Shown piece after piece: positions 34,492 to 42,353 of a stretch of 42,856 bases of DNA. The notes beneath the pieces are model-generated. The model was not told the DNA's origin, ran no database searches, and saw only the letters and a program-made list of their open reading frames with translations. Origin of the DNA: Bacillota bacterium (lineage in GTDB: Bacteria > Bacillota > Clostridia > Christensenellales > QAND01). Numbering within the stretch: the first letter of the stretch is position 1; each line of letters opens with the position of its first letter. The position numbers and the translations under genes are program-made. The stretch is taken from the NCBI GenBank assembly GCA_003150225.1, contig QAND01000012.1, positions 1 through 42,856 of the forward strand, given 5' to 3'.

Positions 34492-35057
34492 GACCGGAAC
34501 CCCAAAAGGGACAACAGCCCGGAGGACGTACTCTCCCCTCGGCTCTCCAAGAAGACCACAAGGAGAACCCCCAGAGTGGCACAAACAATCCATTCCACCA
34601 GCCGGAAGGGCAGATTCAAGGCCCCCGTCAAAACGCCATAAAAGGCGGAATCATAGCAAAAATGCCCTGCCAGCAGTGCCACGCCGCACCAGATGGCGGG
34701 GATCACCAGGCGATTGGCTCCCTGGCTGGTGGAGCAGACAAACAGCGCCTTTCCCCCCATAAACGCCATGAGGCGCACCACCACGACAGCAACGGCTAGA
34801 AGTCCCTTCCCCTGGATCAACCATGCAATACAGCCGGCGCCGCAAACGGAAACAGCGCCCCAGCCCATGGGCAGGGTATAGATACATAGATACAGCACCA
34901 CGTTTCCAAGGGTAATGGCTAGGGTTTGCCCCACGGCGATGCCGGGCCATAGGGCCAGCATCACGCCCAAGAGCAGGAATAGGGCCGCACGGACAACGGT
35001 TTGGCCCTTTGCAGAAAATCCTCCATGGAACGCACTCCGTAATAAACTAAAATCCAC
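34488..35057 (-). CDS. Multi-pass membrane protein of unknown function
   Basis: The 189-residue protein has about five to six hydrophobic spans (for example RAALFLLLGVMLALWPGIAV, YLCIYTLPMGWGAVSVCGAG and LVEWIVCATLGVLLVVFLES) and a short polar C-terminus. The start is a GTG at 35057 with TTAGGAGG 8 bases upstream. It follows the second GerMN gene by 25 bp and overlaps the MBL gene by four bases, so it is part of the operon. Size and span number would suit an ECF-type S-component or a regulatory membrane protein, but no motif decides this. Confidence 0.7.
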   Translation of the reverse strand: MDFSLLRSAFHGGFSAKGQTVVRAALFLLLGVMLALWPGIAVGQTLAITLGNVVLYLCIYTLPMGWGAVSVCGAGCIAWLIQGKGLLAVAVVVVRLMAFMGGKALFVCSTSQGANRLVIPAIWCGVALLAGHFCYDSAFYGVLTGALNLPFRLVEWIVCATLGVLLVVFLESRGESTSSGLLSLLGFRS

Positions 35058-35082
35058 GGTTTTCCTCCTAACAAGAATCTGG

Positions 35083-36432
35083 TCAGCCTCCGGAAATCAT
35101 TCCCGGATTTCGTAAAAGGGGCTGATACAAGAAAATGCTACCCAGCTTCTGTATATTTTCCCCATTTCGGAGAAACAGCACCTGCTCGATGTTGCCCTCC
35201 TCCGTTAGGGAGTTTACCAACGCATAGATCAAAAGCCGTGTTTCCCCATCGGATAGGGTCTCGGCATAGGAATAAAAACTTCTATCAAAGTCCAGTACCG
35301 CTAAATTGCCGCTGAGCCGTCCACCCAAAAAGGAGCTGGTCAAACGGGTATCCGCAATAAGGGGCCGGGCGTCCGCGTCCTCCCCTTCCAGGGGACCGGC
35401 TAGAATCTGCCGTATGATCCAGAATTCATCCAGGGGCCGCTGGATGGGCACAGTCCGTCTGACGGGAATCAGACTTTCCCCCTCGTCATCGGCAAAATAC
35501 AGGATCTTCTCCGCCCCGCGAAGGCTGTATACGTCCTCCCGAATCAAGGAAGTCTTCCCTCGATAGGAAAGCTCTTCCCCATTGTATGTAAGCTCTACGC
35601 GCTCCATCTCCGAGGAATCGGGGCCGTAAAAAAGGCAAAGGGCCAAGCAGGCAACCCCCAGTTCATCGGGCTTATCCTGTTTCTCTCCCCGCAGACTCAA
35701 CCGAGCCGTTCCTCCCTCCAGGGAATAGGATTCCAGCCGGGCGGTGGGCCCCACCGGACAGATGGCGTATTCTCCCCGGTTTTCCCCGCTGACCGCCGTG
35801 ACCATTCCCTCAACGGACACGGCGTCCTCCGGCAACTCCACCGGCCGGAGAATGGCCCATTCCCCCGTCCGGCTTTTATAGAATCCCAAGGCCACCCGGT
35901 TAACCTCCTGCTGGGCATAGACTCCTTCGGCCTTTTCCAGAGGATATTCCACCTGCGGCAGGCGGCCATTCACCGTCAAGAGGGTATACTGGGCCATGGC
36001 GTTTGCGTACAGGGTTTCGGCAAGGGCCTGCCGAAAGATTTGCAGCGCGGCGGGATCCATATCCGTCTCCCCTATATCCACCACCGCCAGGCCCCGAAAA
36101 ACCATGACGCTGTTGATCGCCGTATTTCCTGGGCAAACGGGCAAAAGAGCGGTCTGCGGTCCCAGGATCAGTTCCTGGATCACCTGCCAGTAGGTTCCCT
36201 GCTCCCGATAGCTTAGATCCACCTCCCTGGACTCCACCGCCAGGGTACCGGCGCCGCTCTCATCTAAGAAATAGAGATCGGCACGCATGGTCTGGCCCTG
36301 GGGAACGGGATAGGGCGTAACCTCCGGCAGATCCGCGAAAGACCCCTGTCCCCCGCAGCCTGCAAGGGCCAAGCAAAGGCCCATCAGCCCTGCCAGTCGT
36401 TTTATGGTTTTACCGTATGACCAGTTTCTCAA
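35083..36432 (-). CDS. GerMN-domain lipoprotein 2
   Basis: The 449-residue protein has a lipobox LALAGCGG at about residues 20-27, so it is a membrane-anchored lipoprotein outside the cell. Two GerMN-like domains follow. The first is about residues 45-165 (QTMRADLYFLDESGAGTLAV, VIQELILGPQ, AINSVMVFRGLAVVDI). The second is about 290-430 (EKILYFADDEGESLIPVRRT, IIRQILAGPLEGED, GNLAVLDFDRSF, LIYALVNSLTEEGNIEQVLF). The start is probably a TTG at 36432 inside the end of the previous gene (23-bp overlap), with GGTGGAG upstream. GerMN domains occur in spore germination protein GerM and in actinobacterial LpqB, which acts with a sensor kinase. Confidence 0.82.
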   Translation of the reverse strand: MRNWSYGKTIKRLAGLMGLCLALAGCGGQGSFADLPEVTPYPVPQGQTMRADLYFLDESGAGTLAVESREVDLSYREQGTYWQVIQELILGPQTALLPVCPGNTAINSVMVFRGLAVVDIGETDMDPAALQIFRQALAETLYANAMAQYTLLTVNGRLPQVEYPLEKAEGVYAQQEVNRVALGFYKSRTGEWAILRPVELPEDAVSVEGMVTAVSGENRGEYAICPVGPTARLESYSLEGGTARLSLRGEKQDKPDELGVACLALCLFYGPDSSEMERVELTYNGEELSYRGKTSLIREDVYSLRGAEKILYFADDEGESLIPVRRTVPIQRPLDEFWIIRQILAGPLEGEDADARPLIADTRLTSSFLGGRLSGNLAVLDFDRSFYSYAETLSDGETRLLIYALVNSLTEEGNIEQVLFLRNGENIQKLGSIFLYQPLLRNPGMISGG

Positions 36433-37348
36433 AGGTTTGGTACTCCACCTTCCAAATGCCGTTTTCCTGCACGCACGTCAGAGGAACCCGGGTCTCCAGC
36501 CGCTCCTGCTCCTGACCATCCAAAAAAAGGATGTCCACGTATACCGTGGCCTGGCTCTCCCCTTCCTGGATGTAATCCACAATCTCATACTCCTCTATGC
36601 TCTCCGGCATCTCCTGAAGAACGCTCTGGAAAGCAAAGATATCGGGCATCTTGCCGCCAGAACGATAGAGGATGTCGTACAGCACCAGGGAGTCCATATT
36701 GCTTACGGCCCGCATGGCGATTTCGGCAGCCGTCCAAGGGGTGAGAATCAGCTCAGGCTGGGCGGTAAGAAGCCCCAGAACGGTATTTTCATCGGAGCCC
36801 AAAAAGCCCGCCTGCCCTCTGGTGGGCCGCTGAACTTTTCCCGTGGATGGCATTTCCACCAAGATCTGAACCTGACTGTATTCCCCCATCCCCAACAGGG
36901 TATTGGAGATGGACAATACCGCGGCCCGGCACATGGCGGCCCGCTGGCTCTCGTCGGCGGTGGGCGGGCTCAAAAATTCCTTGCTGAGGGTCACATAAAG
37001 GGTCTGGTTGTCATCGGTAACCTCCAGCACCTGAAGGGAGCTCCACATGGGGGCCACCAGAATGTCCCCCGGCTCCTGCTGGCGGCCAAGTTCCTTCAAG
37101 ACCGCCATCTCAGGCCGCTCCCCTGAGGCTACGGCAACCGAGAAGGTCTTTACCGCGAAATAATCCCTGGATTTTACCGGCAGCCAGAGATCCGCCGTGA
37201 TGGTTCCCCCGGACCGGTTCCCAGCCTGAGGATCGATCTCCGGGGTGTATTCCCCAACCCGATCCACCTCCCTAAAGGGGGAAACGCATCCGGCCAAGGT
37301 AAACAGGCACAGCAGCCAGCAGCACAACGCCAGGTATCTTCGCGTCAT
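36410..37348 (-). CDS. GerMN-domain lipoprotein 1
   Basis: The 312-residue protein carries a signal peptide with lipobox FTLAGC at residues 16-21 and a GerMN-like domain at about residues 48-180: GGTITADLWLPVKSRDYFAV, MAVLKELGRQQ, LQVLEVTDDNQTLYVTLSKE and AAVLSISNTLLGMGEYSQVQ. A second region (about 230-310) with YVDILFLDGQEQERLETRVP and VQENGIWKVEYQTFE resembles an NTF2-like or LpqB-type C-terminal part. Its ATG overlaps the histidine kinase stop (ATGA), so kinase and lipoprotein are translationally coupled. A role in sensing or modulating the kinase is inferred from this and from MtrAB-LpqB. Confidence 0.82.
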   Translation of the reverse strand: MTRRYLALCCWLLCLFTLAGCVSPFREVDRVGEYTPEIDPQAGNRSGGTITADLWLPVKSRDYFAVKTFSVAVASGERPEMAVLKELGRQQEPGDILVAPMWSSLQVLEVTDDNQTLYVTLSKEFLSPPTADESQRAAMCRAAVLSISNTLLGMGEYSQVQILVEMPSTGKVQRPTRGQAGFLGSDENTVLGLLTAQPELILTPWTAAEIAMRAVSNMDSLVLYDILYRSGGKMPDIFAFQSVLQEMPESIEEYEIVDYIQEGESQATVYVDILFLDGQEQERLETRVPLTCVQENGIWKVEYQTFEKLVIR

Positions 37349-38802
37349 AGCCCTTCCCTCCTTCCAGGAATCCAGATGATAAAGGTGGAACCCTTACCCT
37401 CCTGACTTTCCACCGTCACCTTGCCCTCATGGAGCTTTACGATGGTATCCACGATGGAGAGCCCCAACCCAGTGCCGCCCGTCTGACGGGCCCGGGCCTT
37501 ATCCACCCGGTAGAACCGATCAAAAATGTGGATCTGATCCTTCTCAGGAATGCCGATGCCGGTATCCCGAACCACGATCTCCACCCCATCGGATCCAGCT
37601 CGAGCGGATACCGTTACCGAACCGCCCTGCGGGGTATATTTGATGCCGTTGTTTACCAGGTTTTCCACGGCGGTCTGCATCAGGTTCGCGTCACAATAGG
37701 CCGTAACACCGCTTTTCTCCCCTGTAAGCTGGATGTCGCTCTCCTCGGCAAAAGGGGTCAGCACCGTAATCACGCGGCCAATGAGCCCATCCAGATCCAC
37801 GCTGGCCCGATTCAGCTGATATTCGGGTTGCTCGGTCTGAGAAATCACAAGCAAATCGTTGAGCAGCGCCACCATCCTGTCAATCTGTTGGTTGATATCC
37901 CCCAGGAACTCCTTGTAGGTTTCCTCGGGCACATGATCTTGGTACAAAAGGGATTCCGCCAGGATCTTGATGGAGCTAAGGGGCGTCTTTAACTCATGGG
38001 ATGCGTTGGCCACAAAATCGCTGCGGGTCTTATCCAGGTCCTCCAGCTTCTGGCTCATCATATTGATGGTGGTGGCCATATTGGCAATCTCCCTGCTGGA
38101 GGGGACCTGCACACGAAGATCAAAGCGGCCTCGGCTCATCTTTTCCAGAATATCCGTCATGGATACGATGGGACGGCTGATCCACCGGGAGATCATGACG
38201 CAGCAGAGGATCAGCAGCGTTACCACCGCCACCCCTGCAAGGCCGATTTTCAGCATGGAGGTCATGAGGGAATCCCTGACGTCTTGGATGGAAACGCTCA
38301 CCAGAACCACGCCCACGGGGGTGGATTCGTTCACCACCTGGGCGGTGTAATAGACGGCCCAGGTACTGGACGCAAAGAAGGACTCCTCCTTAGGAGAGAT
38401 GCGATGAAACCCATAGGAGGCGGTAGCCTGTCCCGAAACCACCTGCTGAACCTCCTGGTATTGCAGCACCCGGCCGTTGAGCTCGGAAAACCCATCGGCC
38501 AGCACCGTACCGGCGGTATCCAGGATCAACACCCGGCCGGACATCTTCTTCCCCTGGGAAACCGCGGCATCATACATGGCGCCGGCATCCCGGTCAAAGA
38601 CCGTACGGCCCATGGTAGCGGCAAAGCTCTCCACCTGTTGGCTTTGCGCCACGATGCGCTGGTCCACCAAAAACTGTCCCACCATGGAGCTGATGATCAC
38701 ATACACCAGCAGCATGCAAGCAAGAAACAGGATGGTAAAAAGGCCGGTGATCCGAGCCCGAATTGTAGAAAACAGCCTACTTATTCGCAAAGTAGTAGCC
38801 AA
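37345..38802 (-). CDS. Sensor histidine kinase (WalK/PhoR/MtrB-like)
   Basis: The 485-residue membrane kinase has a first helix (about 17-40), an extracytoplasmic sensor region of about 150 residues, a second helix (about 186-206, IGLAGVAVVTLLILCCVMIS), HAMP (about 207-262), and HisKA with the phospho-accepting histidine in FVANASHELKTPLSSIKILA. The HATPase domain follows, with N box NLVNNGIKYT, DTGIGIPEKD, FDRFYRVDKARARQTGGTGL and GLGLSIV. There is no cytoplasmic PAS domain, which WalK has. The TTG start at 38802 lies in the end of the regulator gene (26-bp overlap). It pairs with the regulator upstream and is followed by two GerMN lipoproteins. Confidence 0.92.
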   Translation of the reverse strand: MATTLRISRLFSTIRARITGLFTILFLACMLLVYVIISSMVGQFLVDQRIVAQSQQVESFAATMGRTVFDRDAGAMYDAAVSQGKKMSGRVLILDTAGTVLADGFSELNGRVLQYQEVQQVVSGQATASYGFHRISPKEESFFASSTWAVYYTAQVVNESTPVGVVLVSVSIQDVRDSLMTSMLKIGLAGVAVVTLLILCCVMISRWISRPIVSMTDILEKMSRGRFDLRVQVPSSREIANMATTINMMSQKLEDLDKTRSDFVANASHELKTPLSSIKILAESLLYQDHVPEETYKEFLGDINQQIDRMVALLNDLLVISQTEQPEYQLNRASVDLDGLIGRVITVLTPFAEESDIQLTGEKSGVTAYCDANLMQTAVENLVNNGIKYTPQGGSVTVSARAGSDGVEIVVRDTGIGIPEKDQIHIFDRFYRVDKARARQTGGTGLGLSIVDTIVKLHEGKVTVESQEGKGSTFIIWIPGRREGL

Positions 38803-39481
38803 CCCCCCACCGAGTCATGATGTACTCGGGATTGGCGGGATTCTTCTCCACCTTCTCCCTCAGGCGGCGCACATAGACATCTACCGTGCGGAGATCATGG
38901 CGGGCGATGGAGTCCTCCGACCGATCCTTGGCGTTCAGCATCTCCATCAGGGCCTTGCGGTCAAAAACCCGGCCAGGGTTCTCCATCAAAACATGGAGCA
39001 GGTCGAACTCCTTGCTCGTTAGGGCGATTTCCACCCCGCCCCGAACCACGCTGCGGGAAAACAGGTCGATCTCCAGATCCCGAATGGCGATTTTGGAGCT
39101 GCTACCGGCGCTCTGCTGACCCATGCGGCGAAGCACCGAGCGGATGCGGGCCTTTACCTCCAGAATATTAAAGGGCTTGACCATATAGTCGTCCGCACCG
39201 TATTCCAGGCCAAGGATCTTGTCCATGTCGTCTCCCTTGGCGGTGAGCATGATCACCGGCACCTGGCTGCGCTCCCGGATTCCGCGGAGCACGTCCATAC
39301 CGCTCATCTTGGGCAGCATCACGTCCAAAAGAATGATATCGTACTGGTTGCTCTGGGCAAGAGCCAAGGCGGTCTCCCCGTCCAAGGCCTCTTGAACCAG
39401 GTATCCGTCCTGTTCCAGGGAAAAACGCAGTCCTTTTAGGATCAACGGTTCGTCGTCCACGATCAATATACGGATAGCCAC
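38777..39481 (-). CDS. OmpR-family response regulator (WalR-like)
   Basis: The 234-residue regulator has a receiver domain with acidic pocket Asp9/Asp10, phospho-acceptor Asp53 (DIILLDVMLPKMSG), Thr80 and Lys102 (YMVKPF). A winged-helix DNA-binding domain follows (about 130-232) ending TVDVYVRRLREKVEKNP and YIMTRWGVGYYF. The recognition region is very close to WalR/PhoP of Firmicutes, so cell-wall genes are plausible targets. The start is a GTG at 39481 with GGAGG 8 bases upstream. It heads a packed ten-gene run to 30052 and has its own promoter. Confidence 0.93.
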   Translation of the reverse strand: MAIRILIVDDEPLILKGLRFSLEQDGYLVQEALDGETALALAQSNQYDIILLDVMLPKMSGMDVLRGIRERSQVPVIMLTAKGDDMDKILGLEYGADDYMVKPFNILEVKARIRSVLRRMGQQSAGSSSKIAIRDLEIDLFSRSVVRGGVEIALTSKEFDLLHVLMENPGRVFDRKALMEMLNAKDRSEDSIARHDLRTVDVYVRRLREKVEKNPANPEYIMTRWGVGYYFANK

Positions 39482-39522
39482 TTACACATCCTCCGTTTCC
39501 CGTCGGTCATATTATCTCGTTC

Positions 39523-39551
39523 AGTATACCATAGCCAGGGACTGAATCCAA
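39523..39551 (-). promoter_or_regulatory. Promoter of the two-component/GerMN operon
   Basis: TTGGAT (39551-39546), 17 bases, TATACT (39528-39523), with a TG one base before the -10 on the minus strand. It is 42 bases upstream of the GTG at 39481. Confidence 0.6.
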
Positions 39552-39590
39552 ACCGATGGCTCCTGATTTTTTACCGTTCAGATATGGAAA

Positions 39591-39932
39591 TCAGGGAACA
39601 AATATCCCCTGATCCTCATAGAGCTTCCGTTCCAAATCCAGATCCGAAAGATCGCCGTCCGCAAGGGGACCGCCCGCCCGCAGGATGGCGTCCATCACCG
39701 TGGAGCCCATAGGCATCAACACCACACCGGGATTCTCCACCTTCCCCATCACCGTAACCAGTATGGTGTACTGGGTGGGCTCGGAATCGGGTATGGCCGA
39801 CGGTTGGGAACGCATCGCAGCCTCCGCTGCCAAAGGCGGGGTATGGAACAGATGGGAAAGAAAATACCGGCCGCACAGGGAAAGCAGCACCACCGCCAAA
39901 ACCGCAAGGGCATATCTCTGATGCCGTTTCAT
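39591..39932 (-). CDS. Small SLBB-domain membrane protein
   Basis: The 113-residue protein has an N-terminal membrane helix (about 8-26, LAVLAVVLLSLCGRYFLSHL) and a C-terminal SLBB-like beta-grasp domain: YTILVTVMGKVENPGVVLMP, GSTVMDAILRAGGPLADGDL, SDLDLERKLYEDQGIFVP. This is the module seen in polysaccharide export proteins and in the N-terminal part of ComEA. It ends right after the SLBB domain, with no helix-hairpin-helix DNA-binding part, so it is not a complete ComEA. The ATG has AGGGGG upstream. It is divergent from the D,D-carboxypeptidase gene and 109 bp upstream of the two-component operon. Confidence 0.75.
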   Translation of the reverse strand: MKRHQRYALAVLAVVLLSLCGRYFLSHLFHTPPLAAEAAMRSQPSAIPDSEPTQYTILVTVMGKVENPGVVLMPMGSTVMDAILRAGGPLADGDLSDLDLERKLYEDQGIFVP

Positions 39933-40017
39933 ACCGGTTTCCCCCTTTTTCGCCGGAATTGTCTCTAAGTATTATACATTTAAACCTGTCCATATGTACA
40001 TATCCCAGACCGATTAT

Positions 40018-40025
40018 GCTATACT
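40018..40025 (+). promoter_or_regulatory. Extended -10 element next to the dacF start
   Basis: TGCTATACT (TG at 40017-40018, hexamer 40020-40025) is an extended -10. The predicted start of transcription, 40031-40033, coincides with the ATG at 40033, and no ribosome binding site precedes it. No good -35 is seen at the right distance. Confidence 0.45.
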
Positions 40026-40032
40026 ATTAAAC

Positions 40033-41415
40033 ATGAGTTCCAACCGTTTTTTGCAAAAAGCCGCGCTGTTTTTGCTGACGGCCCTATATCTGGTTTTCCC
40101 CACAAACGCCATCGCAGCGGAGGGGGCCCTGCTGTCCGATCCGCAAGCCTTTGCGGGCAACCCGGACGACCCCGCCCAAACCCTTTCTTTGGTCCAGGCC
40201 CGCTCCTATCTATTGCTGGATGTGGAGACCGGGGACGCCATTCTCTCAGAGAATGCCCAGGAAGAAGTCTCCATCGCAAGTACCACCAAAATGATGACAG
40301 CCCTTGTGCTGGTGGAACAGGTCTCCGATCTTTCCGCCATGGTCACCTGTGGAGACGAGGTCTACGTCAGCGATCCCGCCTCCTCTCTGGCCGGCTTGGT
40401 CAAGGGGCAGACCCTCAGCTATAAGGATCTGCTTTACGGCCTGATGCTTCCCTCGGGAAACGACGCCGCTCAGGTGATCGCCGTGGCGGTTTCCGGCTCC
40501 ATTCCGGCTTTTGTGGAACAAATGAACCAGCGGGCCAAGGAGCTGGGCATGTCCCATACCCAGTTTGAAAATCCCCACGGACTTTATGGCGTTGGACATT
40601 ATTCCACTGCAGAGGACTTGGCCATTCTGGCCCAGGAGGTACTCAAAAACCCCACTCTGCTGGAGGTGGTATCCACCCGTGAATACACCCTGCCCGCCAA
40701 CAGCAAATATCCCCAGGGGAGAACGGTCGTCAACTCCAATCCCCTGCTCCATGAAACCACCGTGGAAAGCAACTCTCAGGACGCTCCAAGCGCAAACCCC
40801 TATTATGTGGAGGGAACCCAGGGAATCAAGACAGGGTTTATCGACGAAGCGGGCTATTGCTTGGTCGCCGCCGCAACCCAGGAGGAGCGAACCCTGATCG
40901 CCGTGGTATTGGGCGCCAAAACCATCGGCCTTCGGAACCAAAGCGCCGCCGCCCTTTTGCGTTACGGGTTTGAACACACCAGCTTAGTGGAGATAAGGGA
41001 TACCCTTGCCGACATCCCCCTTACTCTAGAGGCGGAAAACACGGGAATCCTGGGCCGGGAGCTCCCCGCCAGGCTGCGTATCGGCGAGGAAGTTCCTTCC
41101 CGGCTTCTGATGACCAACAGTGACCGGGATCGTTTCCTAGCTCGGGAAGGAGTCACCATAAACCTGCTCCCCATGGAGGGACTTCGTGCCCCCATCCAAG
41201 TGGATCAGGTCATTGGGCGGGCAGAAGTGTTCTTTGACGGAGCCTTGCTTCTCAGCTGTGACGTCCTATCCACCCAGTCCCATGCCAACGCCTATCATCT
41301 CATCATCTATACCGCGGGCGCCATTTTCGGAGTGCTGCTCCTGCTGTGGGCATATCTACACCATGGAAGACGGCGGCGCAGAACGGCTTCAGCGGGAAGG
41401 AGAATCGCTCCATGA
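40033..41415 (+). CDS. D-alanyl-D-alanine carboxypeptidase (S11, DacF-like)
   Basis: This penicillin-binding protein trims pentapeptide stems of peptidoglycan outside the cell. From the ATG at 40033 (460 residues) it has a signal peptide (about 1-29, ending AIAA), SxxK at 83-86 (ASTTKMMTALV), SGN at 141-143 (MLPSGNDAAQ) and KTG at 266-268 (GIKTGFIDEAGYC). A PBP5-like beta-rich C-terminal domain and a membrane helix near the C-terminus (YTAGAIFGVLLLLWAYL) with a basic tail follow, as in DacF. An ATG at 39994 in frame would add 13 residues before the signal peptide and is less likely. Its stop overlaps the next gene. Confidence 0.93.
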   Translation: MSSNRFLQKAALFLLTALYLVFPTNAIAAEGALLSDPQAFAGNPDDPAQTLSLVQARSYLLLDVETGDAILSENAQEEVSIASTTKMMTALVLVEQVSDLSAMVTCGDEVYVSDPASSLAGLVKGQTLSYKDLLYGLMLPSGNDAAQVIAVAVSGSIPAFVEQMNQRAKELGMSHTQFENPHGLYGVGHYSTAEDLAILAQEVLKNPTLLEVVSTREYTLPANSKYPQGRTVVNSNPLLHETTVESNSQDAPSANPYYVEGTQGIKTGFIDEAGYCLVAAATQEERTLIAVVLGAKTIGLRNQSAAALLRYGFEHTSLVEIRDTLADIPLTLEAENTGILGRELPARLRIGEEVPSRLLMTNSDRDRFLAREGVTINLLPMEGLRAPIQVDQVIGRAEVFFDGALLLSCDVLSTQSHANAYHLIIYTAGAIFGVLLLLWAYLHHGRRRRRTASAGRRIAP

Positions 41416-42254
41416 ACCAGCATAGTCATAAGATAGCCCGGACAGCATTGTTTCTTTGCTGCCTGATCCTTTGCGTTATGATACGTCCATCCCCAGGGCA
41501 GCCCGATGGGACAAGCTCTCTGCGCTTTGGCCCTATCCCCGTTTATGCCGAACCCGATCCCAGCGCTACTCCTGAAGCCAGCGCTACTCCCGACCCTAGC
41601 GCCACCCCCGACCCCAGCGCTACACCCGACCCCAACGCTACCCCTTCGGTCACGCCGCCGCCTTTGGACGACGGTACAGAGGAGCCCGTGGAGCCGGATC
41701 CCATGGGCAAACGGCCGCTGATGATCGGCTTGGGCGTCGTAGGTCTGCTTTTATCCGGTTCGCTTTTGATTAAAGTGCTTCTAACGCCCAGCATCCGCCG
41801 GAAGCGGCGGCAACAGAGCGTCCTCAGGGCAAAGCCGCTTCGAAAGCCCTCCCCGCACCGGTCGGATCTGGATCTCATCGACTATTACGATCAGCGTCCC
41901 TCTCCTTTGGACAAGCGAGAGAAGGTGTATTGGAACAATGATCGCCGTCAAAACGATGCCCGGATCCGCATTCGCACGGGCGCGGGACGGCTTACCGATT
42001 CCAGCGCTCCACGGCCTGGACAGCGTGGACCGGTGCGCACAAAGGCAGACGCGGTAAGACAGCCTCGGCCCCAGGGACAATCCTCCTGCCGCCCTGCACC
42101 CCCTCGTCCTCCAGCCGGCTCTGCCGGCGGATCGTCCGCCCGGAGACCAGCAGCAGCGCCCCGAACAAACAATGGATCCTCCAGAAACCGGCCCAGCGGA
42201 CAGGAGCGGGGCCAGGTTCGACAGTTTCCCACCGACCCGCGCAAAAAGCGATAA
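41412..42254 (+). CDS. Repeat-bearing membrane protein after the carboxypeptidase gene
   Basis: The 280-residue protein starts at an ATG overlapping the carboxypeptidase stop (ATGA), with AAGGAG 9 bases upstream. It has a signal peptide or first helix (about 11-27), an extracytoplasmic stretch made of five DPSATP-type hexapeptide repeats (about residues 49-78), a second helix (about 101-122, PLMIGLGVVGLLLSGSLLIK) and a long C-terminal region rich in Arg, Pro, Ser and Gln with very basic charge, probably disordered and cytoplasmic. I do not recognise a family. Coupling to the D,D-carboxypeptidase suggests a cell-envelope role. The basic tail might bind nucleic acid or anionic lipids; that is speculation. 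Confidence 0.75.
   Translation: MNQHSHKIARTALFLCCLILCVMIRPSPGQPDGTSSLRFGPIPVYAEPDPSATPEASATPDPSATPDPSATPDPNATPSVTPPPLDDGTEEPVEPDPMGKRPLMIGLGVVGLLLSGSLLIKVLLTPSIRRKRRQQSVLRAKPLRKPSPHRSDLDLIDYYDQRPSPLDKREKVYWNNDRRQNDARIRIRTGAGRLTDSSAPRPGQRGPVRTKADAVRQPRPQGQSSCRPAPPRPPAGSAGGSSARRPAAAPRTNNGSSRNRPSGQERGQVRQFPTDPRKKR
41556..41645 (+). repeat. Five 18-bp tandem repeats coding for DPSATP-like units
   Basis: Five in-frame 18-bp units (41556, 41574, 41592, 41610, 41628) encode DPSATP, EASATP, DPSATP, DPSATP and DPNATP. The copies differ mostly at third positions, so the array is not very recent, but copy number could still vary between strains. Confidence 0.9.
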
Positions 42255-42257
42255 AAG

Positions 42258-42287
42258 AAAAAAGGACCGCAACTGCGGTCCTTTTTT
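42258..42287 (+). terminator. Terminator of the dacF operon
   Basis: A6 GGACCGCA (42258-42271), AC, TGCGGTCC T6 (42274-42287): a perfect 14-bp stem with a 2-base loop and a T-run. It starts three bases after the stop codon and also has a T-run on the minus strand. Confidence 0.9.
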
Positions 42288-42353
42288 ATCTATCTTTGGT
42301 AAAAGCGGAATCCTCCCAAGGAGCCGCTCTTCTTTCTTGAAAATCCGGTGTTC

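Noticed and set aside
39560..39596. Terminator for the SLBB gene
   Set aside because: CCTGATTT and AAATCAGG can pair around the stop codon, but no T-run follows on the minus strand.
41556..41645. CRISPR-like array
   Set aside because: The 18-bp units have no spacers and encode an in-frame hexapeptide repeat. No CRISPR array, tRNA or rRNA was recognised anywhere in the window.
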